This document shows positions 1-21,986 of a stretch of DNA of 30,228 nt, one piece after another (positions within the stretch are counted from its first letter, which is position 1; the number at the start of each line of letters is the position of its first letter). This stretch comes from Dinochytrium kinnereticum (Eukaryota; Chytridiomycota; Chytridiomycetes; Chytridiales; Chytridiaceae). The translations under genes were made by a program, and so were the position numbers. Where the stretch lies: contig JADGJT010000248.1 in assembly GCA_027604005.1 (NCBI GenBank), forward strand, positions 2,034-32,261. The letters are read 5' to 3'. The notes under the pieces were generated by a model, which was not told where the DNA came from, did no database searches, and was given only the letters and a program-made list of their open reading frames with translations.

Positions 1-1832
1 TTTTCTTCTCCTCTTTTTTTGTAAACTTGCCACTATTTTAATTTTAATTTTTTTGTTTGGTCTTGGTTTGAAGTGACTTGGTTTTTTAACCTTCTCTATT
101 CCTCTCTTTTTTAAACCTGACTTTCTTATTTTGGTTGATGTGCTCCCCTTTTCCCCCCTCACTCTTTTCTCATTTTTTAATTTCGTTTCTTTTTATTATT
201 ATTTATCTTAGCGCTCGCCCTTCGTCTTGAGTGCCTTCTTTTTCATCCTTCTCTATACTCTTTTTAATTATCTTGGGGGTAAACTCGTGGTTTTCGGCCT
301 CCTCTCTCCCACCCTTCTCTATCTATATTTTTCTTCTCTTTTCAAAACTCCCTCAAACACCCACCACTTCCCTTTCTGTATTATATTTTTTTTTCACACC
401 GTTGGTTTTTTTGAAGTGCCCTCTCTCTATTTTTTTCTCTCTTTCTTCTTTCTTTTCTTTTCTTCTCTCTTTTTTTTTTTTGTTTTTGTGGGTTGTCTGG
501 ACTTTCAAACTCGGCTGTGTAGTCTTTTCTTCTTCTTCTTACGGCTGGTTGTTTCACTCCAATCTACCCTTTCAACTCCCACCCCCCCCCCCCCCTTATT
601 GTATAATTTTTTTCTGTTTTTTGTTGTGAAGTTTCTTCTTGGTTGGAACTCTTCCTGTTCTTTGACCGCGTTTGTGTTGGGGAACGGTTAGAACTATTTG
701 GTTGTTTTTTCTCTCTTCTTCCTCACCTCTAACCTTTGTCTTTGTTATGCTCAAGTAATAAAAAAAAAAGTAGTGTTTGTTTCATTTAGGGGTGGTTTGA
801 AGTTGATGGGAATGTCGATCGGTGGTAGGGAAAAAAGCAATGTGCATAAGGACGTCGCGTGAAAACGTCTTCCCGTCGTGGCCTTGTGCTGTCCTCTTTA
901 GTTGACACCAAGAAAATAATAATAACAAAGAAAAAGACAAGAGAAAGATGGCTTGTTTTCAATGTTCGTCATTTTGCTGTTCTCGCAAGTTGACGCAGGT
1001 GACAAAGGGATGGTTGTGCTTCAGCATTTGGCGGCCGGTACATGACAGAGAGAAGGGTTTCAAGCTGTTAACCAACATCCTCTGAGTGGCAGTCTGGAGG
1101 AGAAACAGTAGATCGCGCAGATTACGCGTTGTTGGGTTTTCTTGTCACCGATGAACATCGATCGGTTGCAGAAGAATCAAAGGCAGCCTTTGACGCAACC
1201 CCGCCATGCATGCGTCTTTCCGCGTGATTATCATTCTTTTATTATTATTATTATTATTATCTGTTGTTGTTGCTTGGCCGGCTTTTCCAATAGAGAAAAT
1301 GAATTGAAAACATGGGCCATCATGGGAGAGCATGGTCCTACGTGGGACTTTTGAGATATTCCCAAAGATTTTTGCCCTTAAAAACCCCTGCTGCATTTGA
1401 CCCCAGCTGCTCAACTGTTCGTCTTTGGTGAGCTCATCTCAGGTGCGTTTCTTTGGCGATGGTGACGGGGTTGGGGTTGTGTTGAGTGCGTTTGAGGGGG
1501 GAGGGGTTGCGGTTGGGTTGGGGTTTTGGAGGGGAGGGGTTGTGGGTTTGGTGGTTGCATGCTGAGTCCGGCTAAATGTTGGAGGGGAGATGCAATCGCT
1601 TGTTGGATCGTTTGAACGGTGGGGTAGATGGTCGATAGGGCGATCTTAACGTTTCATTTTTGAGGCCATTGGTGGTCTTGCAGAATGCTAATCGTACGTT
1701 TTCATGCTTTCTTCATCCTGAAAACCCCAAACAATTGGACGGCGCACGATCACTCTGTTCCATTGCTTGCGTAGAACCTCCTAAGAATCCATTTCTATCA
1801 CTTACCGAATACGTCAAGCAGTATATCACAAT
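1..1832. other. Non-coding upstream region, pyrimidine-rich then G-rich
   Basis: No convincing gene on either strand. About 1-760 is strongly T/C-rich on the plus strand with long T runs and a run of 14 C at 582-595; open frames there are low-complexity Phe/Leu/Ser translations with no family resemblance. An ATT microsatellite lies at 1240-1260 and a G-rich tract at 1467-1555. The right part is presumably the promoter and 5' UTR of the lyase gene at 1833. A GT at 1442 after CAG and an AG at 1681-1682 would allow a 5' UTR intron, but nothing proves it. Confidence 0.6.
1240..1260 (+). repeat. ATT trinucleotide microsatellite
   Basis: About seven perfect ATT units in a row, followed directly by a short GTT-type run. 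It is a simple-sequence repeat in non-coding DNA upstream of the lyase gene, seen directly in the sequence. Confidence 0.9.
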
Positions 1833-4201
1833 ATGGCCATCACACAGTCCACAGTGGCTGCCAAACCCTCTCTTGCCGCGGCGTTGTTCGCCTCTCCTTC
1901 GCTTCTGCAGTTGTTTAAGAATGCGGTCTTTTATGCGTTTTTGTTGAAGGTCGCTCGTACTTCTTATGCGCTTGTCAATTTGAAGGGGTTTGAGGGGGCT
2001 GTTAAGTATGTGCTTGCGCAGACTTTGCAGGTATGGGCTGTTTGTTGTTATGAGTGTTCCTCGATCTTTTCTGCTTTTTCTTGCTTTATTCCTTTTTGCA
2101 TCTTCTGTTTGTTTTGCTTTTGGTTTGTTTTTTTGATAGACCATTCGCTTGCAAACAGAAACTCAGCACCATGGCCAGATCCTTCCTTCCCGGCGCCAAC
2201 TACCTCGTACAAAAGGAAATTCAAAAGAGCGTTGCATCCGTTCAGAAGAAGGCTGTTGGGAAGGACGATGATCCCAATGACCCCAAGTACCGCAGACTTC
2301 CTGCTCAAGGCCTCTCCGAGGCTTTGGTTCGGAAGGAACATGCGAGGTTTATTGATATGGGCAAGTCTGGGGAGGAGGAGTGGAGGAGTGGGAAGGTTTC
2401 GGGGGCCGTCTACCATGGTGGAGATGCTTTGAATGCGCTTATTACCGAGGCTTATGGAATCTGGTCTATTACCAACGTAAGTTTTTTTCTGTTATTCTGA
2501 GTGATGCCTTTTTTTTTTTATTATTCTTATCTAAATGAATGTGTCTTTTTTTGTCCTGCATATAACACGTTAAAACCAACAGCCTCTTCACCCTGAAGTC
2601 TTCCCTGCCATCCGCCGCATGGAGGCTGAGGTTGTTTCCATGTGTTTATCCATGTACAACGGCCCCGAGGATTCCTGCGGCAGCATGACCTCTGGAGGCA
2701 CAGAGTCTCTTCTGATGGCCATCAAGACTTACCGTGACCGCGCGAGGATCTTGAAAGGCGTCACCGAGCCTGAGATGATTGTGCCAGTGACGATTCACGC
2801 TGCCTTTGATAAAGGTGCGGATTACTTTGGGGTGAAGATTGTGCATGTGCCTGTTGTGCCTGCCACTGGGCAGGTGGATGTTGCGAAGGTTGCCAGGGCC
2901 ATCAACCGGAACACGATTATGGTGAGTGCTTTGAGACATTTGGCGTATTGGGTGTGTTGCTTGAAAGGGGCTGCTGGCATTTCATGCGATCGCCTTTCAC
3001 CGTGCAACTGTGCCGAGAGGTGCATGAGATTTCTTGGATGGGTCTGTGCAACATCCGAGTATTTCTCAAAGATATCTTGGAATGTTTCTGTGTGATTTCT
3101 CAACAGTTGTCTGAACCGCACCAATCTAATCAATCCCTCCTACTTGCTCAGCTCGCAGGCTCCTCCCCCAACTTCCCTCACGGCATTATCGACGACATTC
3201 CCGCCCTCGCCGCCCTCGCAAAGAAGCACGACATTGGTATGCACGTTGACGCTTGTCTCGGTGGTTTCATCGTTCCTTTTGTGGAGAAGGCTGGCTTCCC
3301 TTTGCCTTTCCATGTCGACTTTAGGGTGGATGGTGTTACTTCTATCTCGGCTGACACTCACAAGTATGGATTCGCGCCAAAGGGAAGCAGTGTGATTATG
3401 TACAGGTCGAGGGAGTTGAGGAACTTTCAGTACTTTGTTGCAACGGAGTGGCCGGGTAGGTGTTTTTTTTTTCTGCCCTTTTCTTTCTTTCATTTTTTCC
3501 TTATCATATTCCCTGGTATCTGGCCTGGCGTCCTTTATAATTTTCCCCCTTCCTTCGATCATTGACGTCGGACATGTTCTCTTGTGTTGCCTCTGTCTTT
3601 TGTAGGAGGTGTTTACGCGTCGCCTTCGATCGCCGGGTCGAGGCCTGGTGCCTTGATCGCTGGGTGCTGGACCGCCATGATTCATATGGGTGAGAGCGGT
3701 TACATTGAATCAACGAAGCAGATTGTTGGAGCCACCCGCAAGATCACTGAAGGGTGAGGAATCGTATCCCCTTTTGCTTGAGAAATCCCACAGATTCTAA
3801 AGGATTCTAACCTTTCTCTGCCCTGTCCTTCCTCCTACCTCAGAATCAAATCCATCGACGGACTCCGTGTTATTGGTACCCCTCTTCTCTCCGTTGTGGC
3901 CTTTGAGGCCGTTCCCCCTCTGAAGGTTTACGGCGTCGGCGACATCCTCTCCCGTCGAGGATGGCACCTTAACATGCTTCAGTACCCTCAAGCCGTTCAC
4001 ATTGCCTGCACGATGCTGACCGTCCCCGCTGCTGAGCAGCTTGTCGCTGATCTCAAGGAGGCGGTTGAGATGCTGAAGAAGGACCCTGCGGCTGGGAATG
4101 GAGATTTGGCGGCTATCTATGGGACCGTTGCAAGTATTCCTGACCGGAGTGTTATTGTGGATGTTACTAGGGGATTCTTGGACAGCCTTACTATGCTTTA
4201 G
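1833..4201 (+). CDS. DPL1: Sphingosine-1-phosphate lyase (dihydrosphingosine phosphate lyase)
   Basis: PLP-dependent lyase of the ER membrane that cleaves phosphorylated long-chain bases to a fatty aldehyde and phosphoethanolamine, the exit step of sphingolipid catabolism. Exons: 1833-2030, 2159-2476, 2583-2921, 3152-3455, 3606-3753, 3844-4201. These sum to 555 codons (554 aa), close to the roughly 570-590 aa usual for the family. Visible marks are an N-terminal hydrophobic stretch near residues 24-50 (membrane anchor), the TSGGTES motif at 208-214, HVDACLGGF from about residue 316, and SADTHKYG with the Schiff-base lysine at residue 356, followed by EWPGGVYASP across the fourth intron. The start ATG has A at -3. 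All five introns are GT-AG (90-230 nt) and T-rich. The lyase frame opens after the acceptor at 2157-2158; an AG at 2138-2139 would shift the frame. No key residue is missing. Confidence 0.96.
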
Positions 4202-4545
4202 TCGGTCATTGCTTTTCCTTTTTCGTTTTGCTGGGTTATTGGTGTTTTGGGTGGACGCGGCCTGTTTTGGTCACTTCAAGTTATTCTATGAGGTTTTGGA
4301 GAGAAGGGGAAACAAAGCGACGGGAAATATAAAAAAACAACAAAGTACATAAGCGGACGGGTGTTAACGTTATTGTGCAGTTTGAGAGTTGAATGAACAA
4401 TCGTCAAAGTGTGAGGATTGTCGAGAGTGGTGCTTGTCCGAAGAGGAAAAGAAAGAAAAAAAACGACCAGGGGAGCCGTTGTCCATTGCCTTTACCGACA
4501 GCGCTTAACACCTCACCTCAACCTTTCAATCGACACGGAGCAGCG
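4202..4545. other. Intergenic region between lyase and dioxygenase
   Basis: Holds the lyase 3' UTR and the dioxygenase 5' region. An in-frame ATG at 4393 would add 51 residues to the dioxygenase. I treat this as 5' UTR because the added peptide is Lys/Pro-rich and featureless and the ATG has T at -3. No other feature seen. Confidence 0.5.
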
Positions 4546-6758
4546 ATGCTCAAGATCAAGAATAGGGCAAGAGGCCTCACCCACCTGATCGACCGCGCTG
4601 GTGAGAGCTTCTCAAAGGCCTTCTCACACCTCGAACGCTCCGAGGCGCTCCACCACTCGGCCTCTGACTCCCTCTCTCACCTCCGCAAGACTGCTCGACA
4701 TCTCTTTGACTGCCTTGATGGTCTTTACAAGCTTGGTTTCCACTCCTCCCTCGTCCTCTCCAACAACATCCCAGAGTTCCCCACGTCGCTCAACTCCACG
4801 GTCAATCAAACACCTTTCTCGATCGCGTCGTTATTGAATGGTCGGATGGGGTCTTGCATTTCGAGGGGAGTTGAGAGGAAGGAGGTGCCGGTTTGTCCTG
4901 ATGATCAGGCGGATCCTGTACTTGAGAATCCGTATTTCTTGTTCTGTCAGGTGCATGTATGCCTTGCCAGAATTGCCTATCGGAATGGGGAGTTTGAGAT
5001 TGCTATGATTTTCCTCTGGGAGGGGTTGAAGGCGTTCCCGATGGGGGTTGAGGGGAGGATGTTGCTGGCAAAGACTCTGAGGGTCATGGCGGATAAAAAG
5101 AGGGATTTGGAGGATGTAGAGGAGGAGCTTGATAAGGCTGTTTTTGTGGGGAGCAGATTGGAGAAGATGGTCGTGGGGGAAGTGCAGGTTGATGGGGAGG
5201 CTCAAGGTGGTGAAGCAGATAATGTTGAAGGAGCGGAGGAGGGGGACGATGAGGATGATGTCGATGAAGATTTAAGCATGGACGGCGATGATGGAGTCGG
5301 TGAATACGAAGAGGAAGACGACGTGATTGCCACCGCAACTTTCCAACGCGAGCTCGATCATGCGCGACAGGCCCAAGATCTACTCATTCTCCTCCACTGT
5401 CAGGAAGGCAGACCTGAAAAATCTCAATCACTCCTCACTCATCGTGGATACGTCCACCGCCTGTCTGACCACGTCCTCCGTTACCCTCTCCCGAATCCCA
5501 CTCTCTCTCGAGGCCCCTATCGCTCCGATGTTCCCTTTGTCAAGGCGGTGGACCATGCGTTGCCTCCCGCCGCGTTTCATCACATGAGGAGAACATTTTC
5601 TCCACGTTCGCTTTTTTGGGCTGAACATCGTTATGGAATGGGGTCGCCTTACTTTTCTTACGTTCACCCATTAAACACCTCCAAACCACCTTCCTCGGCG
5701 TTGGATCAGGTCATTGGAATTATTCATGACAGGGTTTCCGTCATGTTCCCAAAGGCGAAGGAGGCTAAATACGCGGAATGGTGGGCACATTGTCGACCTC
5801 ATTCTGATGGTCATCAGTTGCATTTTGATAGCGATGATGAGGGAAGGGAGAGGGTTGGGAACGGCAGACCTCATCACCCTTTTGCCAGCGCTGTGATTTA
5901 TTTGGGGGAGGTGGACGGTTTGGGTGGTCCTACTTTTGTGACGAATCAGAGGATCGGTGATGGGCTGGCGGATAGGGGTTGGGTTGTTTTTCCAAAGTTG
6001 AATCGGTTGGCTTCTTTTGATGGGTCGGTTTTGCATGGTGAGATCTCATTTGTTTCGTTGTTTTTCTTTTGCCGAATATTTGTTGAATTGGGTTCTTTTG
6101 TTGTTTTGTGTGTCCTCAACTTTCTCTTTTCCTTGTATTTTCAAGGGAATGTGAGAGACATTCGGAAGGGATGCCCCGCCCCTCTCACTCTTCCATTTAC
6201 CATCGTTTTTTAACTATCTTTTTCAATATTTTTAGGTGTTATACCTGGCCGTGGCTTCTGGCCTAACAACGAGGATCGCCGCGTGACATTTATGGTGGCT
6301 TTCTGGGATGACATTCAAGTTAAGGTAAACTTGGTCCATTCCTTCACACCTGGTGTTTTAACTTCAAACCTTTCATTTTTTTTCTTCGCCTTCAGTCGTC
6401 CCCGGACGAGACACCTGGAAGCTCCCGTCCTTACCCTGACTCGCGAAACACCCGCTTCTCATGGCCAGTTTTGCATGAAGAGCTGCTGGATCTCGATAAC
6501 GATGGAGAGGATGACATTGAGCCCGTGCCCTGCTTACCTGTGCCGGTGGAGTCTGTTTGGGTTCGATGTGATGAGGAGGTGATAGAGATTGATGAGGAGA
6601 TGGAGCAGAATCAAGATGACGTTGTGGAGGAAGAGGATAGGGCGAATGAGGGGTTGGAGGAAGATGGAGGAGAGTATGAGGTTGAGGAGATTGGATACAG
6701 CGCTGTTAAGCATGGCGAGACTGTTCCTCCTTATCATATTTGCTTTCAAGGATTTTGA
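4546..6758 (+). CDS. 2-oxoglutarate/Fe(II)-dependent dioxygenase, prolyl 4-hydroxylase type, with acidic regions
   Basis: Exons: 4546-6037, 6236-6324, 6396-6758, giving 647 aa; an upstream in-frame ATG at 4393 would give 698 aa. Residues 1-220 are mostly helical with a repeat-like stretch (YRNGEFEIAMIFLWEGLKAF). An Asp/Glu-rich tract follows at about 224-258. The catalytic double-stranded beta-helix spans roughly 360-525: HFD at 426-428 gives the HxD iron ligands, H497 in SVLHG is the distal ligand, and R513 in RRVTF is the likely 2-oxoglutarate-binding arginine. The tail is again strongly acidic. Such enzymes hydroxylate protein side chains using O2 and 2-oxoglutarate; the substrate cannot be read here. 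There is no clear signal peptide, so it may act in cytosol or nucleus rather than on secreted collagen-like proteins. Splice sites are GT-AG and the iron-ligand exon joins cleanly to the exon carrying the 2OG arginine. Confidence 0.85.
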
Positions 6759-7379
6759 TCATGCTTTTGCATTGCCTCTTCCTCTTTCGTTGCTTGTCCT
6801 ACTCCTTTTGTTGCCTTCTCTTTTTCTTTTATTCGGTTCTTCTTCATAGTTTTGTTTTTATTATTTTTTTTCCGTGGCTTTGCTTTTACGTGTATGTCCT
6901 GCGTGTTTTTGTCGTTTAATATGCGACATTCCTTTTTCCTTCTTCTCTTTCTTAATTAGCCCCCTGTTTTGGCATTGTTTTGGACCCTTTCATTCTGGCA
7001 TTGCTTTCGCCCATCACCCCTTCAATTCCTTTGTTAATCATTCGTGGAGCATTCAATGCACATCTTTCTCCAGTGTTTTGCTTATGTCAGTGTTTATTGG
7101 CGGCCTCGGGCCGAAAGTTAGCATTGCAGAGTAGTGAAGGATGAGTGCTGGTTGCGGCGGTAGGCTCAGTTGTTGGGAAGGAGAAAACGCAAAGGAGCTG
7201 GGTGTTGAGTGTGTGAGCGATCGCGTTCTGATGGACACCGTGATGAACTCCGAACAAAGCCCAATTTCAAGCGAGCGGGAAGGCTGGGGAAGCTGCAACT
7301 TGCACCCTCCCAAACAGTATTTTCCTGTCAACTCGCCCAACACCAATTACAAGTAAAACGGAATCTTCATCCCGTTCCA
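6759..7379. other. Intergenic region between convergent genes
   Basis: T-rich 3' flank shared by the plus-strand dioxygenase and the minus-strand CMC1-like gene. TTTATT at 7093-7098 reads AATAAA on the minus strand and could be the poly(A) signal of the CMC1-like gene. Open frames of 70-97 codons near 7053-7356 on both strands match no family I recognise. Confidence 0.5.
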
Positions 7380-8035
7380 TCACTTCCCTCCTTCCCTTCT
7401 CCTCTTCTCCTCAATCTTCTTTTTCAGCATCTCCTCCCTTAAAGTGTCCCGATCCAGGTCTCCAGTGTATTGCGCCAGGCACGCGTTCATCTTCTTGTTG
7501 AGCTCCCGACAGCTGAAGAAAAGGGTCACAGTCCGGTGTTTCGAGCAGTCCACAAAGTCTGTTTATGATGTTGTTAGAGTCGGTTTGCTGTGGACGAGCT
7601 GGAGGCTTACCGCGGACAGCTGGCTCGCAGTTCTTCATGGCTGTTTTCTTAAGAGTCTTGAGGACGACCTTGGAGATGTTGAGGGGGAGAGGGGGAGGAG
7701 GGATAGATTGGTGTGTCAGCGGGTGTTCCCCAGATCAAGCTGGAGTGCGTTGGGAGATCTTGTCATTGATGTGGTTCCTTGAGCAATAACATGATTCGAA
7801 TATATCCCTTCAACCATCATTCACTCTTGCCATCTAAGCAGTGCGGCTTCGTCAACAGCCAGAACCCTTCGATTCCAATGCGCATTCCAGCATTCCTTCC
7901 CAACCAAAGGATCAAATCCCCCAAATCTTTATGTCCTTTTCTATCAGCAGCAATGTCTCAGTTTACCGCCACTTGATTCCAGCATCGATCTGGCCTCACC
8001 TCCTCTTCCTCGTTCGTGAGTGTTTGGATCTCCAT
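7380..8035 (-). CDS. CMC1: Twin CX9C protein, COX assembly mitochondrial protein CMC1 family
   Basis: A spliced 90-aa gene on the minus strand: exons 8000-8035 (36 nt), 7611-7668, 7380-7558. The joined protein carries two CX9C motifs: C-EPAVRDFVD-C, whose middle is created across the 52-nt second intron, and C-RELNKKMNA-C. This coiled-coil-helix-coiled-coil-helix layout is typical of Cmc1, an intermembrane-space protein imported by the Mia40 disulfide relay and needed for cytochrome c oxidase (COX1) assembly. Exon 1 encodes MEIQTLTNEEEE and ends in a GAG|GTGAGG donor. The 331-nt first intron ends in a long pyrimidine tract. The second intron has a CTAAC branch site. The tail after the second motif is Lys/Glu-rich, as in the family. 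Exons 2-3 are very solid; the first exon is inferred from the donor, the phase and the LT-EE segment usual just before the first motif. CMC2 or another small CX9C protein is possible but fits less well. Confidence 0.85.
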
Positions 8036-8608
8036 TCAGAGCAGAAGTCTTGTTGGAAAAAAATGAATAACCGAAAATTCGCTACTGTGTTGTCTTCATG
8101 AACTGCAGCTGGTTTCCGTCGATATCTTTTAAAAAAAAAAACAACACCGGCTTATTTTACAGTAATGAGGCATGCCGCTTCTGTGATTTTAACTACGCGT
8201 TGGGCGACGTTTTTTTTATTTCTTTTAACCAAAAGTTGATCGACGCGTCCGATTCTAATCTGTTCTTTGAAAGACAGGCAGCTTGCCCGTCACTTCCAGC
8301 AGGAAAGCACGTTTCTTCACTCGCCCTGTTTATTCGAAAGGGATGTTTCTAAAAGTTCTGAATTAGACCTACATAATGTAAATCCCTCTTCCTGTTTCGG
8401 CGTTAAAGGGCTCCAACCCACATCTCCGGAATTGACGAAAATCTCACGCTGGAAACGCGTGAGATTCACCTGCAACGCAAAGAAACCAACTTTCCAAACC
8501 TACCTCGCATTCTTTCCTCTTTCAGGGGATTTTCTGGCCGTCATCTTCTATTCTTTCATCGTTAGCCATCGCCGAGCGTCGCCTACTTATCATTACGATC
8601 GACGTTTG
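8036..8608. promoter_or_regulatory. Divergent upstream region of CMC1-like and WDFY3-like genes
   Basis: 573 bp between two divergently transcribed start codons. It holds three ACGCGT hexamers (8195-8200, 8243-8248, 8455-8460), the core of the MluI cell-cycle box bound by MBF in fungi, and a perfect 10-bp inverted repeat at 8440-8466 overlapping the third. No gene is seen. The frame upstream of 8609 stays open back to 8267, but its translation is featureless. The regulatory role is inference. Confidence 0.5.
8440..8466. repeat. Perfect 10-bp inverted repeat with 7-nt spacer
   Basis: AATCTCACGC (8440-8449), spacer TGGAAAC (8450-8456), then GCGTGAGATT (8457-8466), an exact reverse complement. 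It lies 143 bp before the WDFY3-like start codon and includes an ACGCGT hexamer at 8455-8460. It could be a dyad protein-binding site or a hairpin in the 5' UTR. Confidence 0.85.
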
Positions 8609-21284
<12,676 letters not shown>

Positions 21285-21986
21285 TATTCTGAAATTTGAA
21301 CATGTTCATATTATTGGATTCGATTATCAGAACGCCGTGCATACACGTTGTTTTGAATTCTTTTTCTCTCTTTTGCTGAATAACTGCTGATATATCCTTT
21401 TCTTGAATATGAAATAAATACTTGCCTCTCGCAAAAGTCTTGCCGTTTAGCTGAGCAGAATACTTTCATCACCACGTATAGGAATATCATGAACGCTTAC
21501 GACGATTTATAATTTTTTGCATCACACCTTTGCATGCTGTCCTCACTCACCTCACTGTCCCCACTCGCCTTCGCATCGCCTGCCCTCCTCACAACCGCAT
21601 CTCGCTCATTGTCCCTCCTGCACCGACAGAATCAACGCATATCTTTTGCTTCGTCATTGCAGGTGGGATATCTCACTGAACCGTTCTATTCTTGCTTGAT
21701 GTATGCGGGGTGCAATCGTTTTATGAGATCTGCAACTCGCGATCATTAGGGGTGGGGTGCTTTGCTCCCCAGCTGCTGTTTCTCTGTCTTTACTCACCCC
21801 TTTTTTAATTGATTTGGCTGGATCTTCGTCAAATGGTTCTATGGGTCGTTTCTGTTTGGCTGCGGCTTTAAACCGTCTTTCCGCCTATGTTAGCAAAGAG
21901 CGCTCGTATCGCATCCATTCGTAGGAGTTCAATTGAATCGCATCTCAATTCTATCACAACGCCGTACCGTTTCGTCCCAGAGAAGT
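21285..21986. other. Intergenic region with poly(A) signal and upstream ORF
   Basis: Contains the 3' UTR of the WDFY3-like gene with AATAAA at 21413-21418, a CT-rich stretch around 21530-21640 and the SDR promoter. An ATG at 21887 opens a 48-codon frame that overlaps the SDR start codon out of frame and ends at 22033. Confidence 0.6.
21413..21418 (+). terminator. Poly(A) signal AATAAA of the WDFY3-like gene
   Basis: A canonical AATAAA 129 bp after the stop codon of the WDFY3-like gene, in an AT-rich context. The position is typical of a fungal 3' UTR. Cleavage itself cannot be seen from the sequence. Confidence 0.55.

Noticed and set aside
227..691. Open frame of 154 codons in the pyrimidine-rich region
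   Set aside because: It translates to low-complexity Phe/Leu/Ser sequence, overlaps a similar frame in another phase, and shows no domain or codon bias. It is a by-product of the T/C-rich DNA.
4393..4545. Upstream ATG at 4393 as start of the dioxygenase
   Set aside because: It has a weak start context and adds 51 residues with no structure, so 4546 is preferred. I keep it as a possible alternative.
7444..7782. Plus-strand open frame of 112 codons
   Set aside because: It is the antisense shadow of the CMC1-like exons, whose twin CX9C motifs are far more convincing.
8267..8608. In-frame extension of the WDFY3-like protein to an ATG at 8267
   Set aside because: The translated stretch is featureless and spans the dyad and two of the three ACGCGT boxes. 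The ATG at 8609 starts a plausible MDWVSKRLG N-terminus.
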